Below, piece after piece: positions 1-7,980 of a DNA stretch of 14,639 nucleotides. The first letter of the stretch is position 1; each line of letters starts with the position of its first letter. Under the pieces are notes generated by a model, which saw only the letters and a list, made by a program, of their open reading frames with translations, did no database searches and was not told where the DNA came from. Source of the DNA: Stemphylium vesicarium (taxonomy: Eukaryota > Ascomycota > Dothideomycetes > Pleosporales > Pleosporaceae); assembly GCA_004380135.1 (NCBI GenBank), contig QXCR01000338.1:1-14639 (forward strand), written 5' to 3'. The translations under genes were made by a program, and so were the position numbers.

Positions 1-222
1 CTCTTCCTCGGAAACGAAGAGACTACACTCCGCCTTCACGGAAATGCAACCGGCGCAACGACCAGTTGCAGTGTCCACAAAACAGCGAAGATTCTTCTCC
101 TCGCACCGCTTACACCGGAATGTCATCTCCAGACCCTGTTCCCTTACACGGTCAGCACGAGCACGACGCTCGGAAGTCGAGGTCTGCGAACGGTTGCGAC
201 GGGACGATTGGATCTTGGGCAT
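1..222 (-). CDS. Small Zn2Cys6-like Cys-rich protein, 3' end outside window
   Basis: Seen: an open frame from an ATG at 222-220 to the window edge, 74 codons with no stop, so the C-terminus is missing. The first 30 residues are rich in Arg and Ser. Six cysteines follow at residues 37, 40, 47, 56, 59 and 66, spaced C-x2-C-x6-C-x8-C-x2-C-x6-C, which matches the spacing of a fungal binuclear zinc cluster; the segment ends in acidic residues. A TATA-like ATATAAG lies about 55 bp upstream on the same strand. From memory, short proteins of this type are common and repeated in dothideomycete genomes next to transposons; I cannot verify that here. Codon quality is normal and there is no RIP damage, unlike the DNA from 600 on. 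It could be a transposon accessory gene or the DNA-binding end of a longer regulator. Function unknown. Confidence 0.6.
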   Translation of the reverse strand, partial: MPKIQSSRRNRSQTSTSERRARADRVREQGLEMTFRCKRCEEKNLRCFVDTATGRCAGCISVKAECSLFVSEEE

Positions 223-276
223 GGCTAGGAAGGCATGAGGAACAAGGAAGACGCACCGCGACGGGCTTGCCGAAGC

Positions 277-285
277 CTTATATGC
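277..285 (-). promoter_or_regulatory. TATA-like element for the small Cys-rich gene
   Basis: Reading the minus strand, the sequence CATATAAGG lies about 55 bp before the ATG at 222, a usual distance for a fungal core promoter. No other TATA-like site lies between it and the start codon. The assignment is by position and motif only. Confidence 0.35.
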
Positions 286-475
286 AGCCCGCACTCAACG
301 GCGCGGCACGGGAAAACGATAACCCAGGGTATCGAGACGATGACCCTAAGAGGGGAGGTAGTGTTACAGGTAACAAGCAAAGGCCTCTCCCGGTCGAAGG
401 ATGCGATGTTGGCACCAACAGTCGCACAAGCCGAAGGTTAATGATCAGCGCGGGGCGCGCAGGTCACGTGATGTG

Positions 476-579
476 CCATCCCGCCAAGGATGACCATCCC
501 GCCAAGACAGGGATGGCAGGCAGCGAAGGGATAGACCACCATCATAACCATCCCACGGAAGGACGCACCCGAGGGATGG
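476..579. repeat. Cluster of five GGGATGG/CCATCCC motifs
   Basis: CCATCCC occurs at 476-482, 494-500 and 548-554, and its complement GGGATGG at 510-516 and 573-579. The first two are part of a longer direct repeat, CCATCCCGCCAAG, with an 18-bp period. An 8-bp palindrome TCACGTGA lies just before, at 464-471. The cluster lies between the small Cys-rich gene and an AT-rich stretch with a TATAAGG at about 610. Together this could be the promoter part of a long terminal repeat or a control region of the small gene. I could not find paired element ends. Confidence 0.5.
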
Positions 580-589
580 ACGGGATAGC

Positions 590-839
590 AATAGACTTAG
601 CGATGAGGATATAAGGATAGAAAGGTTTTATTATTTCTCTCGTTATAGTTAACTCTTATAGTTACATCTCTTACCTAGATTACTAACTAGTTATTCTATC
701 GCTTATATAGAATTAAATTATCTTTACCTAAATACCTACTATCCTACTTAGTCGCTAGATAACTCTACGGGCCTACCACCATACAATACCTCACCTGCCT
801 TAGTACGGACCAGGACCAGAGAAGTATCGCCGAACCCTG
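590..839. other. AT-rich stretch, then unmutated stretch, no gene seen
   Basis: From about 610 to 740 the DNA is AT-rich with many TA steps, as expected after RIP. From about 740 to 839 base composition returns to normal. No frame with recognisable protein similarity is visible, and the 5' inverted repeat expected for the downstream Fot1-type fragment is not here. The TATAAGG at about 610 and the composition would suit the transcribed part of a retrotransposon LTR, but I cannot define its ends. Confidence 0.3.
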
Positions 840-1613
840 TATAACAGCGAGGAGAAGAAGATAATCACCCTCTACATGCCTCCTCACTCGTCGCACCTAC
901 TGCAGCCGCTTGACGTTGGGTGTTTTGCGCTATTAAAGAAGGCGTATAGGTGCTAAGCTAAGAAGCTAATGCGTAATAAGATTACTTATATTACTAAAAT
1001 AGAGTTCTTGCCGTGCTTTAAAGCCGCTTTTAATACTACTATTATAAAGAGTAATATCTTAAAAGGCTTTCGCAGCGCTAGCTTAGTTCTATTTAATTTA
1101 GAGGCTATTATATTAATGCTTAACGTCTACCTATATACTCTATTATTACTTACTATTAAAAATAGTCTCTAGTAGTCGTAAACTCTAAGTAATACTATAG
1201 AACTAAGATCTTAAATAAAGCTAGTTCTTAAGAGGTTTTAGAGGTATATAGATAACTTACCTACTTTAATAGTTAAGATAGTAAAAAGCCTCTTTAAAGG
1301 CGTAGAGATAATAGCGTATACTTTAGTATTATTATAAAAGCGTATTACTAAGCTTAAAATACCTAATAAGGCTACTACGTAACGTAAATTATATAAAAGA
1401 AAGTAGGTATAAAAGAAGAAGTTACTTATAGTTAAGAATAGTCTCTAACTATTAACTCTAAAGGAGTTTAGAGCGCGTAATAATAAAAAGAAGGTAAAGA
1501 AGAGGGTACGCGTTAAAGTAGGTAAACTATCTTAAAGACGCTATAGACGCTATAGCGAGATAGAATATAACTTATATATATATAAGCTAGATAAAGTAGA
1601 AGATTCTAAATAG
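840..1613 (+). pseudogene. Fot1/pogo transposase, C-terminal part
   Basis: In its functional form this family cuts and pastes its element using a D-D-D catalytic core. Frame positions 861, 912, 969, 1542 and 1611 are all in one frame, so no net frameshift is visible. It starts in the block before the third catalytic residue: IITLYMPPHSSHLLQPLD, with the third Asp intact at 912-914. Downstream come the block IEFLPCFKAAF and a lysine-rich tail. Stops created by TAG and TAA interrupt it. The C-terminal CCHC zinc knuckle has been converted to Y-x2-Y-x4-Y-x4-Y (codons 1542, 1551, 1566, 1581). Codons 861-950 are nearly unmutated, whereas everything after about 955 is heavily RIP-damaged. Non-functional. 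Confidence 0.8.
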
Positions 1614-1700
1614 ATTAGCCTACTATAAATACAAATTACTATTCTTGATAGTGTCGTACGGTCGTGCACAGTCGTGGTTTTGGTGAGGTCTTGGCAAAGT

Positions 1701-1734
1701 CCGGCCACTCGCTTGTGCCGGCCACTCGCTTATG
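1701..1734 (+). repeat. Two tandem 17-bp repeats at transposon 3' end
   Basis: CCGGCCACTCGCTTGTG (1701-1717) is followed directly by CCGGCCACTCGCTTATG (1718-1734); they differ at one base. They lie three bases before the TA that ends the element. By position they are likely transposase binding sites. Confidence 0.8.
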
Positions 1735-1739
1735 AAGTA

Positions 1740-2342
1740 CGTTAGAGTCTCTACTTACTATAGGTTAATAATAACCTACTCTCTTATAAGAATAAGTTAC
1801 TAAGAGACGCGCTTAATACTAAAAGAAAGTGTATAACTAAGAGCATAACTTTACTACTCGAACCCGAGCACGAGTACCACGGCGGAGCGTGTCTCTGGAG
1901 CCCAGGCAAGCTCCGTGAGGCTAACACCCGCCAGGCAGTAAAAGAGGCTGAAGTTGAGCAGCTACGACTCCAAAAACTTCACGATAGAGACGTCAAGGCC
2001 GCGGCAACATTATACAAAAAGCAGCAAGCAGACGCTGCAAAGGCTGCTCGAGCGTGCGCAAAAGAAGAGAAGCTTCAGGCCAAAAAACAGCGGGCTGTAG
2101 AGCTAGCTAAGCAGCGGGCACTCAAACAGCTGCAACGCGAAGCTGCAACTACACAAAAATCTCATAATAGAGGCAATAGAGGTAAGCGAGTAGCCTCACA
2201 CAAACCTAATCAAAATACAGCAAAGCGTCGTCGTGCTATTGCTGCTATAAGCCAGCCTGACGCTGGTCCGGCAGTTGCGTCTCCCCCACCTAAAATCAGC
2301 GTGCGCGGCCGCCAAATTAAGACACTAGCGAGATTTGAATAG
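1740..2342 (+). pseudogene. pogo-like transposase, C-terminal coiled-coil tail
   Basis: From 1764 to the TAG at 2340-2342 there are 192 codons without a stop, but no ATG near the beginning. Upstream in the same frame, 1743 and 1761 are TAG stops. The tail contains EPEHEYHGGACLWSPGKLRE, then about 80 residues very rich in Ala, Lys, Gln and Glu that look like a long charged coiled coil, then a basic segment and the closing SPPPKISVRGRQIK. As I recall the family, this order (HGG...WSP, charged helix, PPPK...RGR) is typical of the C-terminus of a fungal CENP-B/HTH plus DDE transposase group that differs from the zinc-knuckle group next door. The DNA from 1860 on shows little RIP, whereas 1740-1850 is AT-rich. 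The catalytic domain is missing, so the remnant is not functional. Confidence 0.7.
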
Positions 2343-2455
2343 CTTAAATAAAGCGTAATAGTCTATAAATTAATATACTAAGTTTTCTTATAATAATAGC
2401 TTTTGTGTGTGGCTCTATAGCCTCATTTTTCCTATCGTCAAAATGGTGTTGGGGT

Positions 2456-2489
2456 GGCTCACATGCCGTCACGGCTCACATGCTGCCCC
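2456..2489 (+). repeat. Two tandem 17-bp repeats at second element's 3' end
   Basis: GGCTCACATGCCGTCAC (2456-2472) is followed directly by GGCTCACATGCTGCCCC (2473-2489). The first eleven bases are identical and the rest diverges. TA follows two bases later. The arrangement matches the ends of the two other pogo-type elements in the window. Confidence 0.6.
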
Positions 2490-2503
2490 ACTACTCTAGT
2501 AGG

Positions 2504-2838
2504 ATCCACCCGGCAATCGTATCCCCGTCGACTCCTCACTCTGACGTTAACGCCAACGCTTCAGCTGCAGCTCGTGAACATATCCCTTCATCTTGAAGCC
2601 GTGTCCTGCCTTTTGATGTTATCAACTCATCAGCAGGACTCGATCGCAATGTGATTACTGATACGATCAACCGCTTTCCCGTCGGGAACAGGCGCGAGTC
2701 AGTCGGGATGCCGCCTTCAGGCCTCCCCTCGCTTCGTGCCCGATCCCCCATGTAGCAGCGCTTGCGAGCCCGCAAGCTGCCTTAAAATGCTCAGCGCCCT
2801 TTGCTAGAATAAAGATTGCGATTGCGACGAGTGCTGAG
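2504..2838. other. Upstream region of the acetyltransferase gene
   Basis: Base-balanced, unmutated DNA between the transposon end and the gene. No convincing open frame. A perfect inverted repeat with 6-bp arms (CTTGCG, loop AGCC, CGCAAG) lies at 2761-2776, about 65 bp before the ATG. No clear TATA box; an AATAAAG at about 2808 is the nearest AT-rich motif. Confidence 0.4.
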
Positions 2839-4266
2839 ATGGTGCAATTCAAAGACCTTGAGAGATTGCGCCAGTGCGGCAGACTCGAAACCTACAGCAC
2901 AGCAAGACACCATTTGGGCTTTTACAAGAATGTTGGGCTCACTGCAGAATACTGCACTTCCACAAGTTCGCAGGCGTCTCTCGAAAGCCTTGTCTACAAT
3001 GCGCTGCGCCACGTTATCGCGAGTCATCCAAATCTAAGCACTATCGCGCTCGACGAAGACAAGTCCTATCCACACGTTTACTTTGCGCGACTGCCGGAAA
3101 TCGATCTGAGAACATGCGTTGAGATTCACGAACGCAAAACACCATTTCCAAGCGATGGCGAGGCTGATGAGAAGCTGGACAAAGTACTGGAGCAACAGCA
3201 CAGCCGCGATTTCAAGGCGGACTTGGGCTCCATACCTTTCTGGCGGCTGATCGTATTGAAGTCGTCATCGGAGCTGTCCAAATTTACTGCGACTTGGTTA
3301 TGGCACCATGCGCTTGCGGACGGCGCTTCAGCATTCCTGTTTCACGAAACATTCCTCGCTGGTCTGAACTCGGCAGAGGCCAACGGCAGCGTGGACCCCA
3401 TAGTAAGAGCACCAACCGAGGCCTTGCTTCCGCCATTTGAGGAGTTACACCCGATGCCGATATCGTGGCCGTTCTTTGGCAAGGCTATACTGGGTGCTTT
3501 GCTGCCCTCAGTCTTCGCCAAACAGCCCACCAAGATGTGGACGGGCAATCCTGTCCCAGAGGATGTTAGAGTCCTTCCCAGAGTACACTATCGCACGCTT
3601 GTGTTTTCCAAAACAACTACAACTAAGCTGGCCCTAATTTGCCGGAAGGAAAAGACAAGCGTAACTGCGGCCTTGCAATGCTTATTAGCGGCCTCGCTCT
3701 TCACCAATCTCTCAGCCGAGGACCACGAACGACTCAAAATCGAAGGCCCTATATCAATGAGACCTTTTCTTAATATTGGAGAAAAGGAGATGACATGTGC
3801 TATTGGACAATACGATTTTCTTCATGAAAGGTCTACTTCGCCCATGGAGCACACGGCCAACATCCTACAGAACTTCTCATGGGAAACGGCAAGAGCCGTG
3901 AAATCTACAATAACGGCTGAAGTAGCCAAAGCTGGTAGCGATAATCCGACCGCACTTCTGAAGTACGTTGCATCAATGCCGCAGCTCTTGGTCGAGAAGC
4001 TCGGCAAGCCGCGCAACCCCACTGCAGAGGTATCTAGTGTGGGAGTTTGGAAAAATCAAGCAGACGACAAGGATGACTGGAGCGTTGGTCGGATGGTTTT
4101 TAGCCAGTCTCCAAACGTAGTGACTAGTGCTTTTGCAGTGAGCGTAGTGACTGGCGGTGATATGAACGCTGTGTTGAACTTCTGTTGGGTCGAGGGAGCC
4201 GTAGATAACGAGCTGATGCAGAATGTAATTGATAGCCTCAAGACAGGTGTTGAAGGACTGGAGTAG
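2839..4266 (+). CDS. Alcohol acetyltransferase-like protein (PF07247 type)
   Basis: Intronless frame of 475 residues. The likely role is transfer of an acyl group, usually acetyl from acetyl-CoA, to an alcohol or other small hydroxyl or amine substrate, as in yeast Atf1/Atf2 and related fungal enzymes. The catalytic signature HHxxxDG is present as HHALADG at residues 156-162; His157 would be the general base and Asp161 the structural Asp. The N-terminus (ARHHLGFYKNVGLTAEY, residues 22-38) and the C-terminal region around NFCW also fit the family. The length is usual for it. There is no signal peptide and no clear membrane span; the protein is probably cytosolic or peripheral. The start is the first ATG of the frame. 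The substrate cannot be read from sequence. Fungal relatives occur both in primary metabolism and in secondary-metabolite clusters. Confidence 0.88.
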   Translation: MVQFKDLERLRQCGRLETYSTARHHLGFYKNVGLTAEYCTSTSSQASLESLVYNALRHVIASHPNLSTIALDEDKSYPHVYFARLPEIDLRTCVEIHERKTPFPSDGEADEKLDKVLEQQHSRDFKADLGSIPFWRLIVLKSSSELSKFTATWLWHHALADGASAFLFHETFLAGLNSAEANGSVDPIVRAPTEALLPPFEELHPMPISWPFFGKAILGALLPSVFAKQPTKMWTGNPVPEDVRVLPRVHYRTLVFSKTTTTKLALICRKEKTSVTAALQCLLAASLFTNLSAEDHERLKIEGPISMRPFLNIGEKEMTCAIGQYDFLHERSTSPMEHTANILQNFSWETARAVKSTITAEVAKAGSDNPTALLKYVASMPQLLVEKLGKPRNPTAEVSSVGVWKNQADDKDDWSVGRMVFSQSPNVVTSAFAVSVVTGGDMNAVLNFCWVEGAVDNELMQNVIDSLKTGVEGLE

Positions 4267-4752
4267 ACGCGCAACAATGAATTTATGTTACTGCATATCA
4301 TTTAGGTTTAGCTTCAATAGACAACAGATCAGATCCGAAGCTGCGATGCGAGATCTATGTCAGATTTGTTATCGCTCTCGTTTTCTTCACAGTACAGAAG
4401 CGTCATTCTTGCAGGGTGCGCTTGATTTGAGTATAAGGCTTCACTTCGAAAGTTGACCTTGAAGGGCAGGATCTGGAACATGTCCCAGCCACTATACGTG
4501 TCGCAGGTAAGCGGTCATCACCCTCCATCTACAACCACTATTGCAGATCGGCCTGCCAACATCAATCAAGAAAACATCGAATGGTATTAAAATTGCCTTC
4601 CACAGCGGTGTGAGCTCAGAAAAAATGATACCAAGCGCAGACTCCATTTGCATATTGCAACCAGTATGAGACAGATTTCCACAACGCCTTGATGTAGTGT
4701 TCCACCAACTTGCCCTTTTCCCTGTCTGCTCGGCGCCTTTACGCCACCACAA
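4267..4752. other. Intergenic region, no gene recognised
   Basis: Normal base composition. Only short overlapping frames on both strands, none with a recognisable motif. It serves as 3' flank of the acetyltransferase (plus) and of the small gene (minus), which are convergent. Confidence 0.5.
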
Positions 4753-5040
4753 TCACGTACGGCCACCCCGTCGGTATTCCCAGACTTCCTGCTTCGGTCC
4801 GTTTGTTTTCTCCCGTGGACTGCCACCCTGGCCATAGTATGTAGCATACGCCGCATTCAGAGTATCATGGTGTTCTTTCGCGTGTCTCTTGAACGATCGC
4901 CAGAGACTTCGCGGCTTGGTAGCCACCCGTGAAGTATGTTTCGACGAAAAGGATATGATAGATCTTGAGGATGAAAAAAGGCTCGGTGACTTCAACTCTT
5001 CGATCGAGGTGCGAGGCGTTGTTGCTGTGGACTCGGACAT
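4753..5040 (-). CDS. Small basic protein, probable conserved hypothetical
   Basis: Frame of 95 residues starting at ATG 5040-5038 in a favourable context (purine at -3) and ending in TGA. The first 45 residues are rich in Ser and Thr and look disordered. A compact helical, aromatic block follows: residues 46-70, with LWRSFKRHAKEHH and LNAAYATYYGQG, then VWEYRRGG near the end. The block resembles, from memory, small Pezizomycotina proteins with a K-x-A-x-EHH...NAAY...YYG pattern; I cannot check this. No signal peptide, membrane segment or known domain. It lies alone between two larger genes and is convergent with the acetyltransferase. Function unknown. The biased composition and the block argue for a real gene, but an accidental frame of this length is possible. 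Confidence 0.55.
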   Translation of the reverse strand: MSESTATTPRTSIEELKSPSLFSSSRSIISFSSKHTSRVATKPRSLWRSFKRHAKEHHDTLNAAYATYYGQGGSPREKTNGPKQEVWEYRRGGRT

Positions 5041-6277
5041 CTTGTGCGAACTGGGGGTTATTTTCCGGTCTGAACGAGGCGATGCGACGGATTAGGCCAC
5101 GAGATAGGATGGGCAGTATAGAAGTTATTTGATTTACTTTATGGCGATCTGCTTTATCGAACGCCAGGAAGGGAAGCGGGATTAAGGGTTTGTTTGCTTT
5201 TCGTCCATGACAGGGGCAATTTATCGTCCCTGCGTGTAGCCGTACCAGGATGCGGGCGCTTTAACGTCGGTTGCGTGTTTGTCTTATTTCGGGTTCCGAA
5301 GATGGTTCCTCAAATTAAATCGATGACTATGTAATGAGCTTGGAGGGAGCCAGATCTCCTTTATATTTGTTAAGTGATGCTCGACAATCTCGTGACCGGG
5401 TCTGATCATGAAAACGTCGCACATGATGACTCTACCATTTAGCGTGACCACGCCTTTCGAACATTGACTGAAACAAATACTGCGCCTTTCATGTCCAAAA
5501 TTCGGACATTTACAAGTGGATACCTGTTTGCGCCGGCGCGCACTGCCTGGCCAATGGATTGCCGGGTGCTCAAGCCACCCAGTTCCGGTTTCGGATAGGC
5601 TAGTCTGGAATTTACGGCGGTTTGGTGACAAACGATGAGCAAAGGGGAGCTACCTAAGCACCGAAGTCGTAAGTGAACCCGCCAAAGCGACACACTAATG
5701 CGTTGAGTAAGATTGACTTCAGGAGCCTCTGATACCGCCTCATCATATGTCGAACCAGCGGGTGACAAATGTGCGAAAAGGCGCTGATCAACTTGCGCGA
5801 TGTAAGGCGTGCGTCTTTTGCAGAGACAATACGCTAGGTATCAATTGGGTTAGTGCACGTTGGTGATCACTTGCGCGCGCCCTGTACATGTCAAAGATCA
5901 ATAGTCAACACAAGGCGGGCTCGCCAGATGGCTCCAATACATGACACCTTCGTTCTAGCTTAGCCCGAGCCGAAACACAATCGTCAAGACGTTGGTATGC
6001 ACATTAAGATGTTGAGCTGCTAGTCACTGCGATCCGACATGGTCCGTAAGTATGAGTCGCGTCATGGACTGAGACGTCGGGCACGATGCACAATGCGGCT
6101 TCCCACAAGAACAGCAAAACTGGTTGGAGACCACGCTGTGGACGCCGCAGCAACGCACGTACTGGCGTTTCTCGCAAATGCCAGTTATCAATTAGTGGTA
6201 TGTGTCCATTTATGTCTGTAGGGAGCGACTATCTGAACATTAACCATGGAATATCTACATACATTAAGGCAGTACCA
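5041..6277. other. 1.2-kb intergenic region, no gene recognised
   Basis: Base-balanced DNA without AT-rich RIP damage. The longest frames, minus strand 5284-5631 and 5439-5768, open only with TTG and have no recognisable motif. No tRNA-like fold, tandem repeat or transposon end was noticed. The part next to 5040 is the likely promoter of the small minus-strand gene, and the part next to 6277 is the 3' flank of the phosphatase. Confidence 0.45.
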
Positions 6278-7786
6278 TCAAGGTTTAACAATCGTTTGCC
6301 ATGGCAACGTGTTGTCAAAGTAGAATGTCGCCTTTGGCTGAGTAGCAAGGTTTCCATCAGTCATGTTGCAAATTTTGGTAAAGTCGCCAGCCTCAGCACG
6401 CTTTGCTTTGATGATGTCTTGGTATTTCAATAACTGGCAGGAAGAGCCAGGGCCATCGGCACAGCCAACAACAGGGTAGACGACGTCATTGATAAGAATG
6501 CGCATATATGCGTCGTCAGAGCTTGTGGTGTTGGGTGCGTTACCATATGCTTTTGTTATGTTGTGAGTCGCGGCGGGGCAAGACAGGCGTTCGAAGGCGA
6601 CGGTCCCGCGCATTTTCACTACTTGGGAGGAGCGGAACAGGCGGTCTGGGAGCGACATGTTGCCGGGTAAAGAGCGCTGGCTATCAAACACACCAATCAT
6701 GGCAGCAAGCTGGTTGATCTGGCCGTCGTTGGCGAAGTTAGCCATGATCTTGGGCGGAGTGAAAGTGCCGTTCCCGGTTTTGTACGTTGCGTCAGGGCCG
6801 TCGACAAAGCGCTGTACAGCCATGTCAATCACAGGCAACATCTGGTATTTCTCAATGTCTGAGCCTAGACCAGTTCCATACCAGTAGCGCAGGTCTTGGG
6901 CATATTCGTACTGTAAGATCTCCTCTTCGGTGAAGATGTCGCAGAAAGGACTCCGACGACCGATGATTTGCGACTCGAAGCCACAAAGATATGGGATCTG
7001 ATCGACCTGGCTCTCGGTAAGATTCAAACGCCCCTGGATCTGAGCATTGAGCCTGGCAGCAATTGGCGGCAAGTATATCGAGTCCCATACTGGCTTGACA
7101 GGGCTGCCGCCTTCATCATCGTAGGCGTTGCAAAGATCGCTTGGGGCGAGCGAGTTGCCCCAGCTAGCAGGATCGCTAGCATTAAGTGCATAAATGGTCG
7201 TGAGATCAGTTGCGTTTGGTCCTACGAAGCCCTGGGCAAAAAGACGTGCGCTGTCCCGTACACGAGGCCCGGACTTGTAGTAGTTGGCCCATAGTGTAAA
7301 GGGAGTGTTGTACTCATACAAGTCGGGGTATCGAAGGCGCCAGGTAGTACCCATTTCGTGAAGCTCCTTCCAGCCAGTCGGGCTCAGGTTAGCAATCTGC
7401 GCTTCAGGCTTTGATAGCACAGGTTTCCAAGTCTTGAGGAAAGCAAGCTTTTCATTGGTGACGCTAAAGTCACCGGCGGCTTGAATGTACTCGGAAAATT
7501 CGACCCATCCGTTGTAAGCGCCTGTGTCGGGATATCGGGAGCCATGACGAGAAAAGAAGGCTACATGGGGTTAATGTGATATGTTCGGTGACTTCTAATG
7601 GAGTAAAAATGTGTTCATACCTGCCAAATCGACTTTGCAGCCTGCAGGTACCTCTGATGAGATGCCAGTTCTCTCTTTTCCGGGATACCATTGCGCATTG
7701 CCTCCAATGTGCTGGTAAATATTGAAATCCTCTTGCGCCGCGACTACTGCGCTGCCAACAGCAAGGGAAATGGCGAGGAGCTTCAT
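6278..7786 (-). CDS. Secreted histidine acid phosphatase (phytase-like), two exons
   Basis: Exon 1 is 7786-7621, the intron 7620-7561, exon 2 7560-6278; the spliced product has 482 residues. It should release phosphate from organic esters outside the cell through a phospho-histidine intermediate. A signal peptide (MKLLAISLAVGSAVVAA, cut near residue 17) opens the protein. The catalytic RHGxRxP motif is present as RHGSRYP at residues 60-66 and is completed only by the splice, which supports the intron. The intron has GTATGA at its 5' end, a TTAACC branch-like site and ATGTAG at its 3' end. The second catalytic motif, normally HD, reads ND (Asn333-Asp334 in FANDGQINQL): the acid/base Asp is kept, the His is not. 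Eight N-glycosylation sequons fit a secreted enzyme. It is divergent from the regulator at 8346. Confidence 0.88.
7561..7620 (-). other. Spliceosomal intron, 60 nt, phase 1
   Basis: Minus-strand sequence begins GTATGA and ends ATGTAG. Removing it joins ...VDLA to AFFSRHGSRYP and restores one frame through the family's catalytic motif. Read unspliced, exon 1 runs into a stop within the intron. Confidence 0.88.
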
Positions 7787-7852
7787 GATGGTCGACGGTA
7801 CTATCGATGGCTGGTGGGTGGCCGATCTATGTTGTGCGCGCGCATCTCCATT

Positions 7853-7861
7853 CTTATATGC
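7853..7861 (-). promoter_or_regulatory. TATA-like element of the phosphatase gene
   Basis: Minus-strand GCATATAAG lies about 67 bp before the start codon at 7786, a normal core-promoter distance. Motif and position only. Confidence 0.45.
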
Positions 7862-7971
7862 ATCTTCCACCCTTGATGTGCGATGTCGTCGAGCTCACGA
7901 AGTGCCTTAGTCTCGGAGATGAGTGCAAGGCGATGCTTCCTAAGGCGGCAAGGACGACCAGGAACACCATT

Positions 7972-7980
7972 GCACGTGGG
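7972..7980. promoter_or_regulatory. Candidate Pho4/NUC-1-type phosphate-response site
   Basis: GCACGTGGG stands about 187 bp upstream of the phosphatase start codon. CACGTG flanked by GG is the strong binding site of yeast Pho4, whose filamentous-fungus counterparts (NUC-1, PalcA) activate secreted phosphatases when phosphate is scarce. It also lies about 366 bp upstream of the regulator gene on the other side. Binding itself is inference. Confidence 0.5.

Larger units (their letters stand above)
840..1737 (+). mobile_element. Fot1/pogo-type DNA transposon, 5'-truncated and RIP-damaged
   Basis: Seen: the 3' half of a transposase pseudogene, followed by a 3' end that matches the complete element at 12783-14636 in layout. 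A 27-nt block at 1674-1700 matches 14573-14600 with two substitutions and one indel, and is followed by two tandem 17-bp repeats (1701-1717 and 1718-1734). The end is then marked by GTAC, whose TA (1738-1739) fits the TA target duplication of this family. The matching 5' inverted repeat is absent from the window, so the 5' half has been lost or replaced near 840. It abuts the next pogo-like remnant at 1740 and was probably inserted into it. Confidence 0.75.
1740..2491 (+). mobile_element. Second pogo-like DNA transposon, 3' part
   Basis: This stretch holds the C-terminal coding tail of a different pogo-like transposase and then a 3' end made of two tandem 17-bp repeats (2456-2472 and 2473-2489). 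Two bases later comes a TA (2492-2493), which would be the target duplication. The layout copies that of the complete element at the right of the window, where the second repeat also ends two bases before TA. Its 5' part is not recognisable to the left of the Fot1-type fragment. The element ends about 350 bp before the start codon of the acetyltransferase gene. Confidence 0.6.

Noticed and set aside
66..614. Plus-strand open frame of 182 codons
   Set aside because: It starts with TTG, runs antisense to the Cys-rich frame and through the motif cluster, and has no recognisable domain.
2761..2776. Hairpin with 6-bp arms before the acetyltransferase gene
   Set aside because: Short inverted repeats of this size are expected by chance; no second copy or known site type.
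5284..5768. Two overlapping minus-strand frames of 109 and 115 codons
   Set aside because: Both begin at TTG, overlap each other in different frames and show no motif; most likely chance frames in a long intergenic region.
6039..6433. Plus-strand frames over the phosphatase 3' end
   Set aside because: The second is antisense to well-supported coding sequence and neither has a family motif.
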